Positions 47,153 through 59,166 of a DNA stretch of 64,000 nt are shown here, in pieces. The notes below the pieces were generated by a model. That model worked only from the letters and a program-made list of their open reading frames with translations, had not been told where the DNA came from and ran no database searches. Both the position numbers and the translations under genes were made by a program. The stretch covers positions 71,400,984 to 71,464,983 of the forward strand of contig NC_088300.1 in the NCBI RefSeq assembly GCF_032854445.1, given 5' to 3'. Source of the stretch: Liolophura sinensis. Lineage: Eukaryota > Mollusca > Polyplacophora > Chitonida > Chitonidae. The number at the start of each line of letters is the position of its first letter. Position 1 is the first letter of the stretch.

Positions 47153-50118
47153 GTAAGTTTTGTATAATTTTGTCTGGTAACCATCCCAGATTTAGAGGTG
47201 TAAAACCTGTTAATATTCATGAAGACATGAAGTTACACTTAGAGAGAAACTCTACTGTCTTAAGTATATGTGGGATTTCAAGCAGAACAACGACAACATT
47301 GACCTATAAAATATATATTTATACAGACATAGAGGAACAGTGTCTGTCTTGAGATATCTGGTAGTGGGTTTAGAAGTAGATTTTGATCTGGTTATAGTTT
47401 ATGGCCATTTTCTTCTGTCAGTAATTTTTCGTTTGGGTTAAATGATAGTGTAATTGTTGCAGTTGAAATAGTTATACACTCTTTCTTCAACTAGTATGCA
47501 GTTCATCAATGTAAAATGAAGACATCTTGAGTTGACCCATTTACTGAAACAAGTACACCAGTTCAGACATTTAGGAGTAACTCATGTTACAAAAATAATG
47601 AAAAGCGGTTCACCTGTGGTATTTAAAAAAAGTAATGAAAAACCCCAAAGAAATAATCTATACAGTTAAAAGCTATACAGAAAAGTCATATTTGACAACG
47701 CTATTATTACTGTAGACTTGATATTTTTTGTTTTCTAACTTGTATTTCTGATAACATACAATGTGAATCCTTAACTTTTTTGTATGCATAAATGCTGTTT
47801 AAAACATTTGACATTTTGAAGTTTGATGTATACTGTTTAGTATACTGGTGAAACATGTCTATAAAAGTCATAGAGCTGGGTAATTCATTGTACTTGCAAT
47901 TATCTATCTGTCCATGCAAAAACATATTGGCTTTACAGGTACATCTACAGAAGTGCTTCACTAGAGTTAGGACATTTTTTTTCACTTTGTTTCTTTGTTT
48001 AGTGCAGAAGCATTTCGAAAGCAGTCCTGTCACATTGCTGTAAAAGTTACAGATTTATGTCCCTGTTTGTAATTTATTGACTTTTCATGTCAACACTGTA
48101 TTTGAGAACTGCTTCACTTAAGACAGTTTGAAACAGTACGATACTGTATTTTGATCCACACCTAGCCAGATAGCATAAATTGTGAGCTTTTCACTGTCTA
48201 GATGGACGGACATGTACATTTACATACAATCTCGTGAGGTTCTGGAACTCTTCTTTTATTAAGTTTATTTCTGTGTTTTAAATTGATCATGGTTTTACAA
48301 AGAGGGGGTTTGATGAAATGAAGGAAATTTGACAGTAATACAAATAATGAAATAGAAGGAGTTAACAGTTAAACACACAATTCAGAGAATTTATCAAATA
48401 CATTTAGATTTCCTTCAGCTTCAAGTCCAGACAGAGTATGTCTAAACACAACTTTTGTGTGTCTGTTTCATAAATCACTTCAGCGTCAGTAAAACTTGTA
48501 CACTTTAGTGTTGCTATATTTACAAATCAGCTGTAATTTGTGGAAAAGCGTAGGCTGTCAAGCAGTGCATGCTAGAAATAACTTTGCCAATGACTGTATT
48601 GAGATGGACAGTGTGTTGAAACAACTTCAGGCTATATTAATGTGTATAGTAATACAGAAATTGTTCTTATGCATTACACTAGTGTTAGTTAGAAGCAGTC
48701 TAGCACAGCAATTTGATAAATAAACTAGAGCTAAGTTGCTGTTTTATTGGAATTTTGCCCCTCAGGACTAAAGGGACTAGATAACCCGGGTTATATTCTT
48801 CAGCATGAATGTTTTTCTTCTGTTTTTTTTTTTCTCAGTTCCATGAACCATCAGACTTAACTGGTTGAATAGACTATTGAATCTAAATAAAGTTTATTAC
48901 TATAACACACCCCAGGTTCTTTGAATCTTTCAGCTTAGAAGGTTGATTCTAAGCCGACCCTTAAACCCCATTACTCTATGTTAAAGATTTTAATATGGTA
49001 TTGGAAACTACTAAAATAGTACTTATGTCACATATACGACAAACAAACCTTAGTGCTTGGATACAGTGATACATGTTTGTGAGGGTATCTGTAGGTGTAG
49101 TGCACACCTTTTGATAACAGCTAATTACTCCTTCAGAGTTAACATGTGAACTGTATCAAGGCTAACTGATAATTAATCTAATTGTAAGGCATAGGAAATG
49201 AGATATCTGTCCTGAAATCAACACATATATGTATCATGAAGTGAACAAATTTTTTCTTAATATTTATTCTTGACACAGGAAAAGGCCTTGTATTAAGTTC
49301 AAAAAAAATGTTTACCATAAAAATTTGAAGTGCTTTGATACAAGTGTACTGGACATGCAAGAACTAGGGTGAAATGTTATGCTTTAATATGAAACTGTAC
49401 ATTTTTCATATTTTGAAATAATCTTTTAATTAGAATCAGAGAGTTCATAAGACAGACTGATATGTAACCGATCTGTGCTCGTGAATTTTGACAGAATCGT
49501 ACGTGAATACACTTCTGAAGAGAATGTGCTGAGTGTCCACCCATTATGATGTATGTAAACTTTGTTGATCTAATTGAGTTGAAACGGATAAGACAACCTG
49601 TTTTCTGTGTGGGAGCCAACGCAAAGCTCAGCACTGACTTTGTGTAAAAAGCATGTCGCCTCATGAAATGCTTGAAATAACTAAGCCACATCAAGAGCTG
49701 TTAATGTAACATTGTGTGCTCAAGTAGCCCGAGGTTATGAGTACTGAAGAGTATATATAATATTGTGAATTGATGGTCAGAGCTCCACGTGTAAACCGCC
49801 AGGTCTAGGGTTTGATGTTTTTTTCTGTGGCTAGACAAACCAAGGAGGCAAATGTATTCCATTGACTGTGCACAATGTTGTAAACATGTACATGAACATG
49901 TAAATTGAACGAGGAGCGATGTATGGGCAGTGTGGACAAGCATGCATGTTTTTATACCCTGGGTTAAAATTGCCCTGCTCATTACACGCCTGACTAGCTT
50001 ACATTCATGCCTTATGACAGCACGACAGCTTGATGGTCAAAAGTGTACACTAGTACTGAATTACTGAGCTCAGACATGAAACAAAACAGGCACAGGTTAA
50101 TGTTACCTATCTCTGTAA

Positions 50119-53100
50119 GCTGTAATTCATACCTGCTTACTGTATGTTCAGCGTTAACACAACATTCTGCCCTTCATGATTGATCTACTATAATTCATAC
50201 CTGCTTATGTTCAGCGTTAACACAACATTCTGCCCTTTATGATTGATCTGCTATAATTCATACCTGCTTATGTTCAGCGTTAACAGAACATTCTGCCCTT
50301 CATGATTGATCTGCTATAATTCATACCTGCTTATGTTCAGCATTAACACAACATTCTGCCCTTTATGATTGATCTACTATAATTCATACCTGCTTATGTT
50401 CAGCATTAACACAACATTCTGCCCTTCATGATTGATCTGCTATAATTCATACCTGCTTATGTTCAGCATTAACACAACATTCTGCCCTTTACGATTGATC
50501 TGCTATAATTCATACCTGCTTATGTTCAGCGTTAACACAACATTCTGCCCTTTACGATTGATCTGCTATAATTCATACCTGCTTATGTTCAGCGTTAACA
50601 CAACATTCTGCCCTTTATGATTGATCTGCTATAATTCATACCTGCTTATGTTCAGCGTTAACACAACATTCTGCCCTTCATGATTGATCTGCTATAATTC
50701 ATACCTGCTTATGTTCAGCGTTAACACAACATTCTGCCCTTTACGATTGATCTGCTATAATTCATACCTGCTTATGTTCAGCATTAACACAACATTCTGC
50801 CCTTCATGATTGATCTGCTATAATTCATACCTGCTTATGTTCAGCGTTAACACAACATTCTGCCCTTCATGATTGATCTACTATAATTCATACCTGCTTA
50901 TGTTCAGCATTAACACAACATTCTGCCCTTTATGGTTGATCTGCTATAATTCATACCTGCTTATGTTCAGCATTAACACAACATTCTGCCCTTCATCATT
51001 AATCTCCTATAATTCATACCTGCTTATGTTCAGCGTTAACACAACATTCTGCCCTTCATGATTGATCTGCTATAATTCATATGTACTTATGTTCAGCGTT
51101 AACACAACATTCTGCCCTTTGTGATTGATCTGCTATAATTCATACCTGCTTATGTTCAGCATTAACACAACATTCTGCCCTTTACGATTGATCTGCTATA
51201 ATTCATACCTGCTTATGTTCAGCGTTAACACAACATTCTGCCCTTCATGATTGATCTGCTATAATTCATACCTGCTTATGTTCAGTGTTAACACAACATT
51301 CTGCCCTTTACGATTGATCTGCTATAATTCATACCTGCTTATGTTCAGCGTTAACACAACATTCTGCCCTTCATGATTGATCTACTATAATTCATACCTG
51401 CTTATGTTCAGCATTAACACAACATTCTGCCCTTCATCATTAATCTCCTATAATTCATACCTGCTTATGTTCAGCGTTAACACAACATTCTGCCCTTCAT
51501 GATTGATCTGCTATAATTCATACCTGCTGATGTTCAGCGTTAACACAACATTCTGCCCTTTGTGATTGATCTGCTATAATTCATACCTGCTTATGTTCAG
51601 CGTTAACAGAACATTCTGCCCTTCATCATTAATCTCCTATAATTCATACCTGCTGATGTTCAGCGTTAACACAACATTCTGCCCTTTATGATTGATCTGC
51701 TATAATTCATACCTGCTTATGTTCAGCATTAACACAACATTCTGCCCTTCATCATTAATCTCCTATAATTCATACCTGCTGATGTTCAGTGTTAACACAA
51801 CATTCTGCCCTTTACGATTGATCTGCTATAATTCATACCTGCTTATGTTCAGCATTAACACAACATTCTGCCCTTCATCATTAATCTACTATAATTCATA
51901 CCTGCTTATGTTCAGCGTTAACACAACATTCTGCCCTTTGTGATTGATCTGCTATAATTCATACCTGCTTATGTTCAGCGTTAACACAACATTCTGCCCT
52001 TCATGATTGATCTACTATAATTCATACCTGCTTATGTTCAGCATTAACACAACATTCTGCCCTTTATGATTGATCTGCTATAATTCATACCTGCTTGTGT
52101 TCAGCATTAACACAACATTCTGCCCTTTATGATTGATCTACTATAATTCATACCTGCTTATGTTCAGCATTAACACAACATTCTGCCCTTTGTGATTGAT
52201 CTGCTATAATTCATACCTGCTTATGTTCAGCATTAACACAACATTCTGCCCTTTACGATTGATCTGCTATAATTCATACCTGCTTATGTTCAGCATTAAC
52301 ACAACATTCTGCCCTTTATGGTTGATCTGCTATAATTCATACCTGCTTATGTTCAGCATTAACACAACATTCTGCCCTTCATCATTAATCTCCTATAATT
52401 CATACCTGCTTATGTTCAGCGTTAACACAACATTCTGCCCTTCATGATTGATCTGCTATAATTCATACCTGCTTATGTTCAGTGTTAACACAACATTCTG
52501 CCCTTTACGATTGATCTGCTATAATTCATACCTGCTTATGTTCAGCGTTAACACAACATTCTGCCCTTCATGATTGATCTACTATAATTCATACCTGCTT
52601 ATGTTCAGCATTAACACAACATTCTGCCCTTCATCATTAATCTCCTATAATTCATACCTGCTTATGTTCAGCGTTAACACAACATTCTGCCCTTCATGAT
52701 TGATCTGCTATAATTCATACCTGCTTATGTTCAGTGTTAACACAACATTCTGCCCTTTACGATTGATCTGCTATAATTCATACCTGCTTATGTTCAGCAT
52801 TAACACAACATTCTGCCCTTCATGATTAATCTCCTATAATTCATACCTACTTATGTTCAGCATTAACACAACATTCTGCCCTTCATGATTGATCTGCTAT
52901 AATTCATACCTGCTGATGTTCAGCGTTAACACAACATTCTGCCCTTTGTGATTGATCTGCTATAATTCATACCTGCTTATGTTCAGCGTTAACACAACAT
53001 TCTGCCCTTTATGATTGATCTGCTATAATTCATACCTGCTTATGTTCAGCGTTAACAGAACATTCTGCCCTTCATCATTAATCTCCTATAATTCATACCT

Positions 53101-53970
53101 GCTTATGTTCAGCGTTAACACAACATTCTGCCCTTCATGATTGATCTGCTATAATTCATGCCTGCTTATGTTCAGCATTAACACAACATTCTGCCCTTCA
53201 TGATTGATCTGCTATAATTCATACCTGCTTATGTTCAGCGTTAACACAACATTCTGCCCTTTATGATTGATCTGCTATAATTCATACCTGCTGATGTTCA
53301 GCGTTAACACAACATTCTGCCCTTTATGATTGATCTGCTATAATTCATACCTGCTTATGTTCAGCATTAACACAACATTCTGCCCTTCATGATTGATCTG
53401 CTATAATTCATACCTGCTGATGTTCAGCGTTAACAGAACATTCTGCCCTTCATCATTAATCTCTTGTAATTCATACCTGCTTATGTTCAGCATTAACACA
53501 ACATTCTGCCCTTCATGATTGATCTGCTATAATTCATACCTGCTGATGTTCAGCGTTAACACAACATTCTGCCCTTCATGATTGATCTGCTATAATTCAT
53601 ACCTGCTGATGTTCAGCATTAACACAACATTCTGCCCTTTATGATTGATCTGCTATAATTCATACCTGCTTATGTTCAGCATTAACACAACATTCTGCCC
53701 TTCATGATTGATCTGCTATAATTCATACCTGCTGATGTTCAGCGTTAACACAACATTCTGCCCTTTATGATTGATCTGCTATAATTCATACCTGCTTATG
53801 TTCAGCGTTAACACAACATTCTGCCCTTCATGATTGATCTACTATATTTCATACCTGCTTGTGTTCAGCATTAACACAACATTCTGCCCTTTATGATTGA
53901 TCTACTATAATTCATACCTGCTTATGTTCAGCATTAACACAACATTCTGCCCTTTATGATTGATCTCCTA
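50119..53970. repeat. 63-bp satellite array, about 61 monomers
   Basis: The monomer contains TATAATTCATACCTGCTTAT, GTTCAGCGTTAACACAACAT and TCTGCCCTTCATGATTGATC. The first monomer has a four-base insertion; all others keep the 63-bp register. Because 63 is divisible by three, 21-residue periodic ORFs appear wherever a monomer lacks TGA, but most monomers carry it. Variants are shared in blocks: CAGTGTTAAC followed by the TTTACGATTG type occurs at 51283, 52480 and 52732, at multiples of 63 (19 and 4 monomers). The TTTATGGTTG type recurs at 50931 and 52317 (22 monomers). Confidence 0.97.
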
Positions 53971-55403
53971 TCAATCACTTGATCTTTCAACTGTTGAATA
54001 ACTTATTCCACCCATCTGGAAGTATTACATTTTGATAGTTTGATTCATGCAAAGATTGGCGATGTACTTTCCCCATAAATTGTGATGTTCCCCCGTAAGT
54101 TAAGATGTATCCTGTATTACAAGTGTCACATGTTGTGTTTGATTTAGAGCCTAAAGTGCCAAACATTGGTGATAGAGAGTTCTATGGCAAATGTCACCAT
54201 GCAAAGATAGTCAGGATTCTCATAGAAATTTCTTGGATTTTATGCTGTCTTATTACATTAAAAAGGCAGTTGAATTCTGTATCCAGGTATAAAAACGCTA
54301 AAATTCTACAATCCATCTCTTAATATGCCAAGAGACTTTTGATGGTGCTAATTCTAAGAAACATCTCTGAAAATAACATCTATATAAAGAGCAAAGCCTT
54401 GGTTGCTATGACAACTTGATATCATTCGAGAGGAATTGCAAAACTTTGCATGTAAATGTATATACCATTGTTGGGAAGGCAGTATCGGCTTGATTTATTT
54501 ACATGTACTTGATGATTTCTCTTGTTTGCTGATACCTTGGCTGTAGACAGAATTATAAATATTGTGAAACAACAGAAATAATGTTGATAACTGGTATTAT
54601 ATGTTGATGTATCAGGGGAAGGATACAAAAATATTCCTACAGTTACTGTATGTTATTCATTGCGAAATTAGTTGTTTCAGCATCAGATACGGTGCTTTTA
54701 TATGTAGTTTGGTATGAAAGTCGATGTGTTTTTTCATTACCGGAATTCGGGCCACGTCTTCAATTAAGCCAGTACATGCTGTGTGTTTGAGAGACACTTT
54801 GATAAGACTTTAAACAATGAGTCACTGTTAAGTGTAAAACAGATGAGCTAACAGGTCTGTGTTATTGTTCGTGAAGTCTGAATCTGTATGTATTCTTTAA
54901 ATGTAGTGGGAATGACATTGTTTTGGCTTGCTGACTTACATTATGCCCACAAGAAAACTTTCATGTTAGTTTAGGTGTAGGAGTGTTACAGTTGAGGAAG
55001 CCATGTGGTGGCTGAAATACTGCTTGTTTGAAAGAGAAGATAACACCAGACAAAGTGTATAGACATATGCTTGTATCAATAGTCTCCCACCCAAGTTTTA
55101 AGTGGACTACTCTTGACTTTTGTGATGTTGTATAACCTAATCACAGTTCAGAGTAACCACAAACACACACCCACATATAGAAAGACTGAAAGGCCTGCCA
55201 TTTTATCAGTTTCAACCCATCAGGCACAGGTTATTTTTATAACCTGAGAACCTATCCGTTTCCGCTGTGATGTCAAGTGAACGTTGTTTTTTACTTCTTA
55301 CCTCATACTATGAAGATCGTAAGTTATGGGCGAGGCAATGTTGCATTCTAATATGTAGTATATCCCATGGCCTCGTAAGACATTTTTAGAGATTAAAAAC
55401 TGT

Positions 55404-55548
55404 TTTACTGTAAATCTTCAACCTTCTTGACTCCTAAGGCACTTTATGAATTTATGCATATAGTAATTATACACCCCAAAGCTCTCTCAAACTGTTTCAA
55501 AATGCTGATTGCTCGGATTCTTTAAAAATTTTGAAGAATTACAGTAAA
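55404..55548. mobile_element. MITE-like element, family 2, with 18-bp terminal inverted repeats
   Basis: TTTACTGTAAATCTTCAA at the left (55404-55421) is the inverted complement of TTGAAGAATTACAGTAAA at the right (55531-55548) with one mismatch. About 145 bp and without coding capacity. Parts of the interior (GCATATAGTAATTAT, CTCAAACTGTTTCAAAATG) are inverted versions of family 2 words. It abuts the 52-bp minisatellite. Confidence 0.75.
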
Positions 55549-55549
55549 T

Positions 55550-55859
55550 GGTTACCCAGTCTTTCAGAATGGGTTTAGGTGTTAACACCTGTTTCCACCC
55601 CAGTTATCCAATCTGTCAGAATGGGTTTAGGCGTTAAAACGTGTTTCCACCCTAGTTACCCAGTCTGTCAGAATGGGTTTAGGCGTTAACACCTGTTTCC
55701 ACCCCAGTTACCCAGTCTGTCAGAATGCGTTTAGGCATTAACACCTGTTTCCACCCCAGTTACCCAGTCTGTCAGAATGGGTTTAGGTGTTAACACCTGT
55801 TTCCACCCCAGTTACCCAGTTTGTCAGAATGGGTTTAGGCGTTAACACTTGTTTCCACC
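55550..55859. repeat. 52-bp minisatellite, six copies
   Basis: The unit contains GGTTTAGGCGTTAACACCTG, TTTCCACCCCAGTTACCCAG and TCTGTCAGAATG. The word GGCGTTAAC appears also as GGTGTTAAC and GGCATTAAC. Starts directly beside the inverted-repeat element at 55404-55548. Confidence 0.95.
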
Positions 55860-56222
55860 ACTCGGCCAACGTAGCTACTGTTATATTATTTGTTGCCTTT
55901 TCTGATATGGCTAAACCATGTGGTTTTGCACAATCTCTTTGGCAGAATATGGTTCTTTACTATTACCATAGATGGAGTTCATATTCATAAATTAAGTATT
56001 TCTTCTTTAAACAGTTTCCACCTAATGACATCTCGTCATATGACTGAAAAATTGTTAAGTACATGTATGACGTACAAGAGTTAAAGATTTAAACAATTTC
56101 AACAAACTTAAAGTAAAGATGAAGAGAATGTCCTTCTCTAAAGATGATCATAAGTGTTGAGGCATGTTGTAGATTTTCTGTTTATACATAAAAATATTCC
56201 ATGTATGATCTTGTGTTTTCAG

Positions 56223-56352
56223 CAAAAATTGAACGCATGCTGTGATGATATTGAGAAGTTTGTGGCCAGGTTACAGCAGGCAGCAGAAGCTTACAAAGAA
56301 TTGGAAAATCGGAAAAAGGAGCGAGGAAAAGCTAAATCCAAACAAGTGGGAG
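56223..56352 (+). CDS. EPS8: EPS8 coding exon 10 (residues 280-322), helical segment
   Basis: Reads QKLNACCDDIEKFVARLQQA, AEAYKELENRKKERGK and AKSKQVG between GTTTTCAG and GTAAGT. It matches human QILNHILDDIEFFITKLQKA and KRKKNKKGKRK closely. Predicted long amphipathic helix followed by a basic stretch. Phase 0 at the left allows splicing from exon 9 or from the candidate exon at 47093. The right split codon gives Asp323. Confidence 0.96.
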
Positions 56353-56558
56353 GTAAGTAAAACGACCATGTATACACTAACCCTTAAGTAATGAACAGCG
56401 TAATGTTTGGATATTTTGAGGATCATAATCTATTTAACAATTTCAGCATTTGGTTCCGTTTGTAATTTGGCATGCACACATTTAAAATCATCACTTTGGA
56501 ATTAAGTTAAGTATTAACTTTAAACCTCCAAGCAGTTGGCATAATGTCTTAATTGGAT

Positions 56559-56706
56559 TTATTAATTTATTTATTGGTGTTTTACGCCGTACTCAAGAAT
56601 ATTTCACTTATACAACGGCGGCCATCATTAGGGTGGGAGGAAACCGGGCAGAGCCCGGGGAAAACCCACGAGCATGCGCAGGTTGCTGGAAGACCTTCCC
56701 ACGTAC
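56559..56706 (-). mobile_element. SINE family A, antisense copy, 11-bp TSD
   Basis: In minus orientation it runs from CTGCGCATGCTCGTGGG through CACTTATAC-type tail words; in plus orientation one sees TTTATTTATTGGTGTTTTAC and CGCCGTACTCAAGAATATTT. Perfect CTTAATTGGAT repeats at 56548-56558 and 56707-56717. This is the only antisense copy I counted. Confidence 0.92.
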
Positions 56707-56740
56707 CTTAATTGGATGTTGATTTGGTGGTCAAAAATAT

Positions 56741-57266
56741 TTTGAAGAGTAGGTAGCCTGTAAGTCATTGTTATGGTTGTTATGGAGTTTGAAGAGTAGG
56801 TAGCCTGTAAGTCATGGTTTATCGTCATTATGGAATTTGAAGAGTTGGTAGCCTGTAAGTCATGGTTTATGGTTGTTATGGAGTTTGAAGAGTTGGTAGC
56901 CTGTAAGTCATGGTTTATCGTCATTATGGAGTTTGAAGAGTTGGTAGCCTGTAAGTCATGGTTTATCGTCATTATGGGGTTTGAAGTGTTGGTAGCCTGT
57001 AAGTCATGGTTTATGGTTGTTATGGAGTTTGAAGAGTTGGTAGCCTGTAAGTAATGGTTTATCGTCCTCATGGAGTTTGAAGAGTTGGTAGCCTGTAAGC
57101 CATGGTTTATCGTCATCATGGAGTTTGAAGAGTTGGTAGCCTGTAAGTCATGGTTTATCGTCATTATGGAGTTTGAAGAGTTGGTAGCCTGTAAGTCATG
57201 GTTTATCGTCCTCATGGAGTTTGAAGAGTTGGTAGCCTGTAAGTCATGGTTTATCGTCATTATGGA
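56741..57266. repeat. 48-bp minisatellite, about 11 copies
   Basis: The unit contains ATGGAGTTTGAAGAGTTGGT, AGCCTGTAAGTCATGG and TTTATCGTCATT (or TTTATGGTTGTT). A multiple of three, so it produces a 16-residue periodic ORF on the + strand (MEFEELVACKSWFIVI) and a 210-codon ORF on the - strand that runs into the SINE. Neither has splice or family support. Confidence 0.94.
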
Positions 57267-57517
57267 ATGCAGCGGAAGTTACTCTTCTGAACGCAGAGCA
57301 ATAAGTCGTGTAGACCATATTTAGGTGTCTCACAAGTTCACATGTTTGGACGAGATGAGTCTCTAGCAAACTAACTGGTCTAAAATATGTGATTTTATGA
57401 TAGGTGCTAGACTGATGAACCTACATCCTCCATTGTAGTGTCTGTCTGCTCAGCAACATCATTAACAGCTAAGGTACCGTAAAGTCACATCTTTAGGAGT
57501 AAGTATGTGACATACCA

Positions 57518-57577
57518 CCCAGTCCCCCCGTCCCCCTTCCCCCGTTCCCCCCGTCCCACCCCACCCTCCTACTCACC
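57518..57577 (-). other. G-quadruplex-prone tract on the - strand (C-rich on +)
   Basis: On the + strand there are successive C runs of three to six separated by one to four bases (for example GTCCCCCCGTCCCCCTTCCC). The complement has at least six G runs, well beyond the four needed for an intramolecular quadruplex. It sits in intron 10 on the template strand. Confidence 0.7.
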
Positions 57578-58961
57578 CAGTTATGCATGAGCTCACAGGA
57601 CTGCAGAAATGCTGATTGAGCTTATTGATTTCACTGTCATTGCAAGTACATCTCTGTGAAATTGTTTTTTATTCTATAATTTCTTTTCATCGTCTTAATG
57701 TCGGAAAATTGGTTCCACGGTTGTGACAGTGGTGTATGTTAGATGATTTCATTTAAATCCAAGTTTTTCATGTCCAAGCCAGGTTGGACAGTTCCATTTA
57801 GAGTACAAGCTATCCCTGCATGGTTAAAATTGAAACGTTTGTCACATATTTCTGCTTGGATGTATGAGGATTGTGGTGTTGGACAGATGGGCACGTGATT
57901 ACATTTGTAGGTGTTATGAATCACTTCAGTTACGCAATGTGACCTCATTTCCGTGATGAATTTGTTCTTGAACTGTGTTGACGGTAAAGCTCAAATTTCC
58001 AGCCCAGGAAAGGTGTTGTTGCAGTGGCCCTATTATCTGATCTGTGGAGTTTTTTTCCCCAATCTGCTGGTTTTCCTGCTTAATAGAAAGTCATATTGTA
58101 TAGATTTGTGCCTGAACAAAGCAAGGCCTTGTGGATGTATACATTCTCACATGTCTAATATCAGTCATGTAATAATATCAGTCAGTTGATGTCTACAATT
58201 CTCTCTAACTTTTTACACTCTTTCATCTGAACTTTATATTTAATATTTTTGTTTTCTCCACCTTTAAACTTCACCGTAATTTGAATGATAGTATTCATTT
58301 TCATATTTGAAATCTGCATATTTACAACATTTTCAGACTGGTCTCTTGGCCCTCGTAGTTACATTTAGCAGTTAAATATTTTAATATTTCTGCAAGTGTG
58401 TGAATCTTGACTTACATGTTACATATACATCTGCTTTGGGATTTAGCTCTGGTAACCTTTTTCACCTCTATTCCTGAAGAGGTGGTTGCTCCCAAACCTT
58501 GCAAGACAACATAATGTTCTAGCTGTCAGATTGTGTTAATGCTGATTATAGCTCTGTCTGATTCAGCCGCATTCTTAAGAGTTTTGTTACACCAATCACA
58601 ATGCCTGGAGGTATCCACTTACACACTTACAGCCATGTGTGCTGCTGGATTTTGTGAGTGAAGCTAGTTCCTGGTGTCAACCATGTCTGGGTTCCTTCAA
58701 TTTCAGTACACCTTTTATTTTGATTCTGAGGTCGCACGTGAAGTTGGTGTTTCGAATAATTTATGACCTTGCACTTTAACTTGCCATCAGGCTCTGGTTT
58801 CATGCGTGATTAGATAAGTTACAAATAAGAAATATTTTCTGAAGTACACCTTGCAGCCATATACACTTTCAGCATACCAATGCATGTGTGAATAGTTTTA
58901 AAGACGTCAGGGTAATACTGATGTGACTGAAGAAACAGATGCCTCTATACATGTACTATAA

Positions 58962-59166
58962 TTGGGTTGGCTGTCTTGTCCAGCATCTGCATTGGGTGTC
59001 ATGTCCAACATCTGGCTTGGGTGTCATGTCCAACATCTGGTTTGGGTGTCGTGTTCAGCATCTGGGCTGGGTGTCGTGTCCAGCATCTGGGTTGGGTGTC
59101 GTGTCCGGCATCTGGGTTGGGTGTCCTGTTCAGCGTCTGGGTTGGGTGTCCTGTTCAGCATCTGGA
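58962..59166. repeat. 25-bp minisatellite, about eight copies
   Basis: The unit TGGGTGTCGTGTCCAGCATC(TGGGT) varies at CG/CA sites (GTCGTG/GTCATG, CAGCGTC/CAGCATC). Since 25 is not a multiple of three, each frame reads through all three registers and all three + frames are open, which shows the ORFs are a repeat effect. Confidence 0.94.

Larger units (their letters stand above)
46958..56222 (+). other. EPS8 intron 9 (9.3 kb) and its contents
   Basis: Contains the candidate alternative exon (47093-47152), the 63-bp satellite (50119-53970), a family 2 inverted-repeat element (55404-55548) and a 52-bp minisatellite (55550-55859). The stretches 47153-50118 and 53971-55403 show nothing recognisable. 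Confidence 0.85.

Noticed and set aside
50432-52447. Repetitive 62-83-codon ORFs (ICYNSYLLMFSINTTFCPL type)
   Set aside because: Satellite monomers without the usual TGA; most neighbours have the stop, so no continuous protein exists.
50119-53970. Possible CRISPR-like array
   Set aside because: No unique spacers; monomers are contiguous and similar over their full length, and the context is an animal intron.
56628-57260. 210-codon - strand ORF with a 16-residue repeat
   Set aside because: Composed of the 48-bp minisatellite and continuing into an antisense SINE; an artefact of the repeat period.
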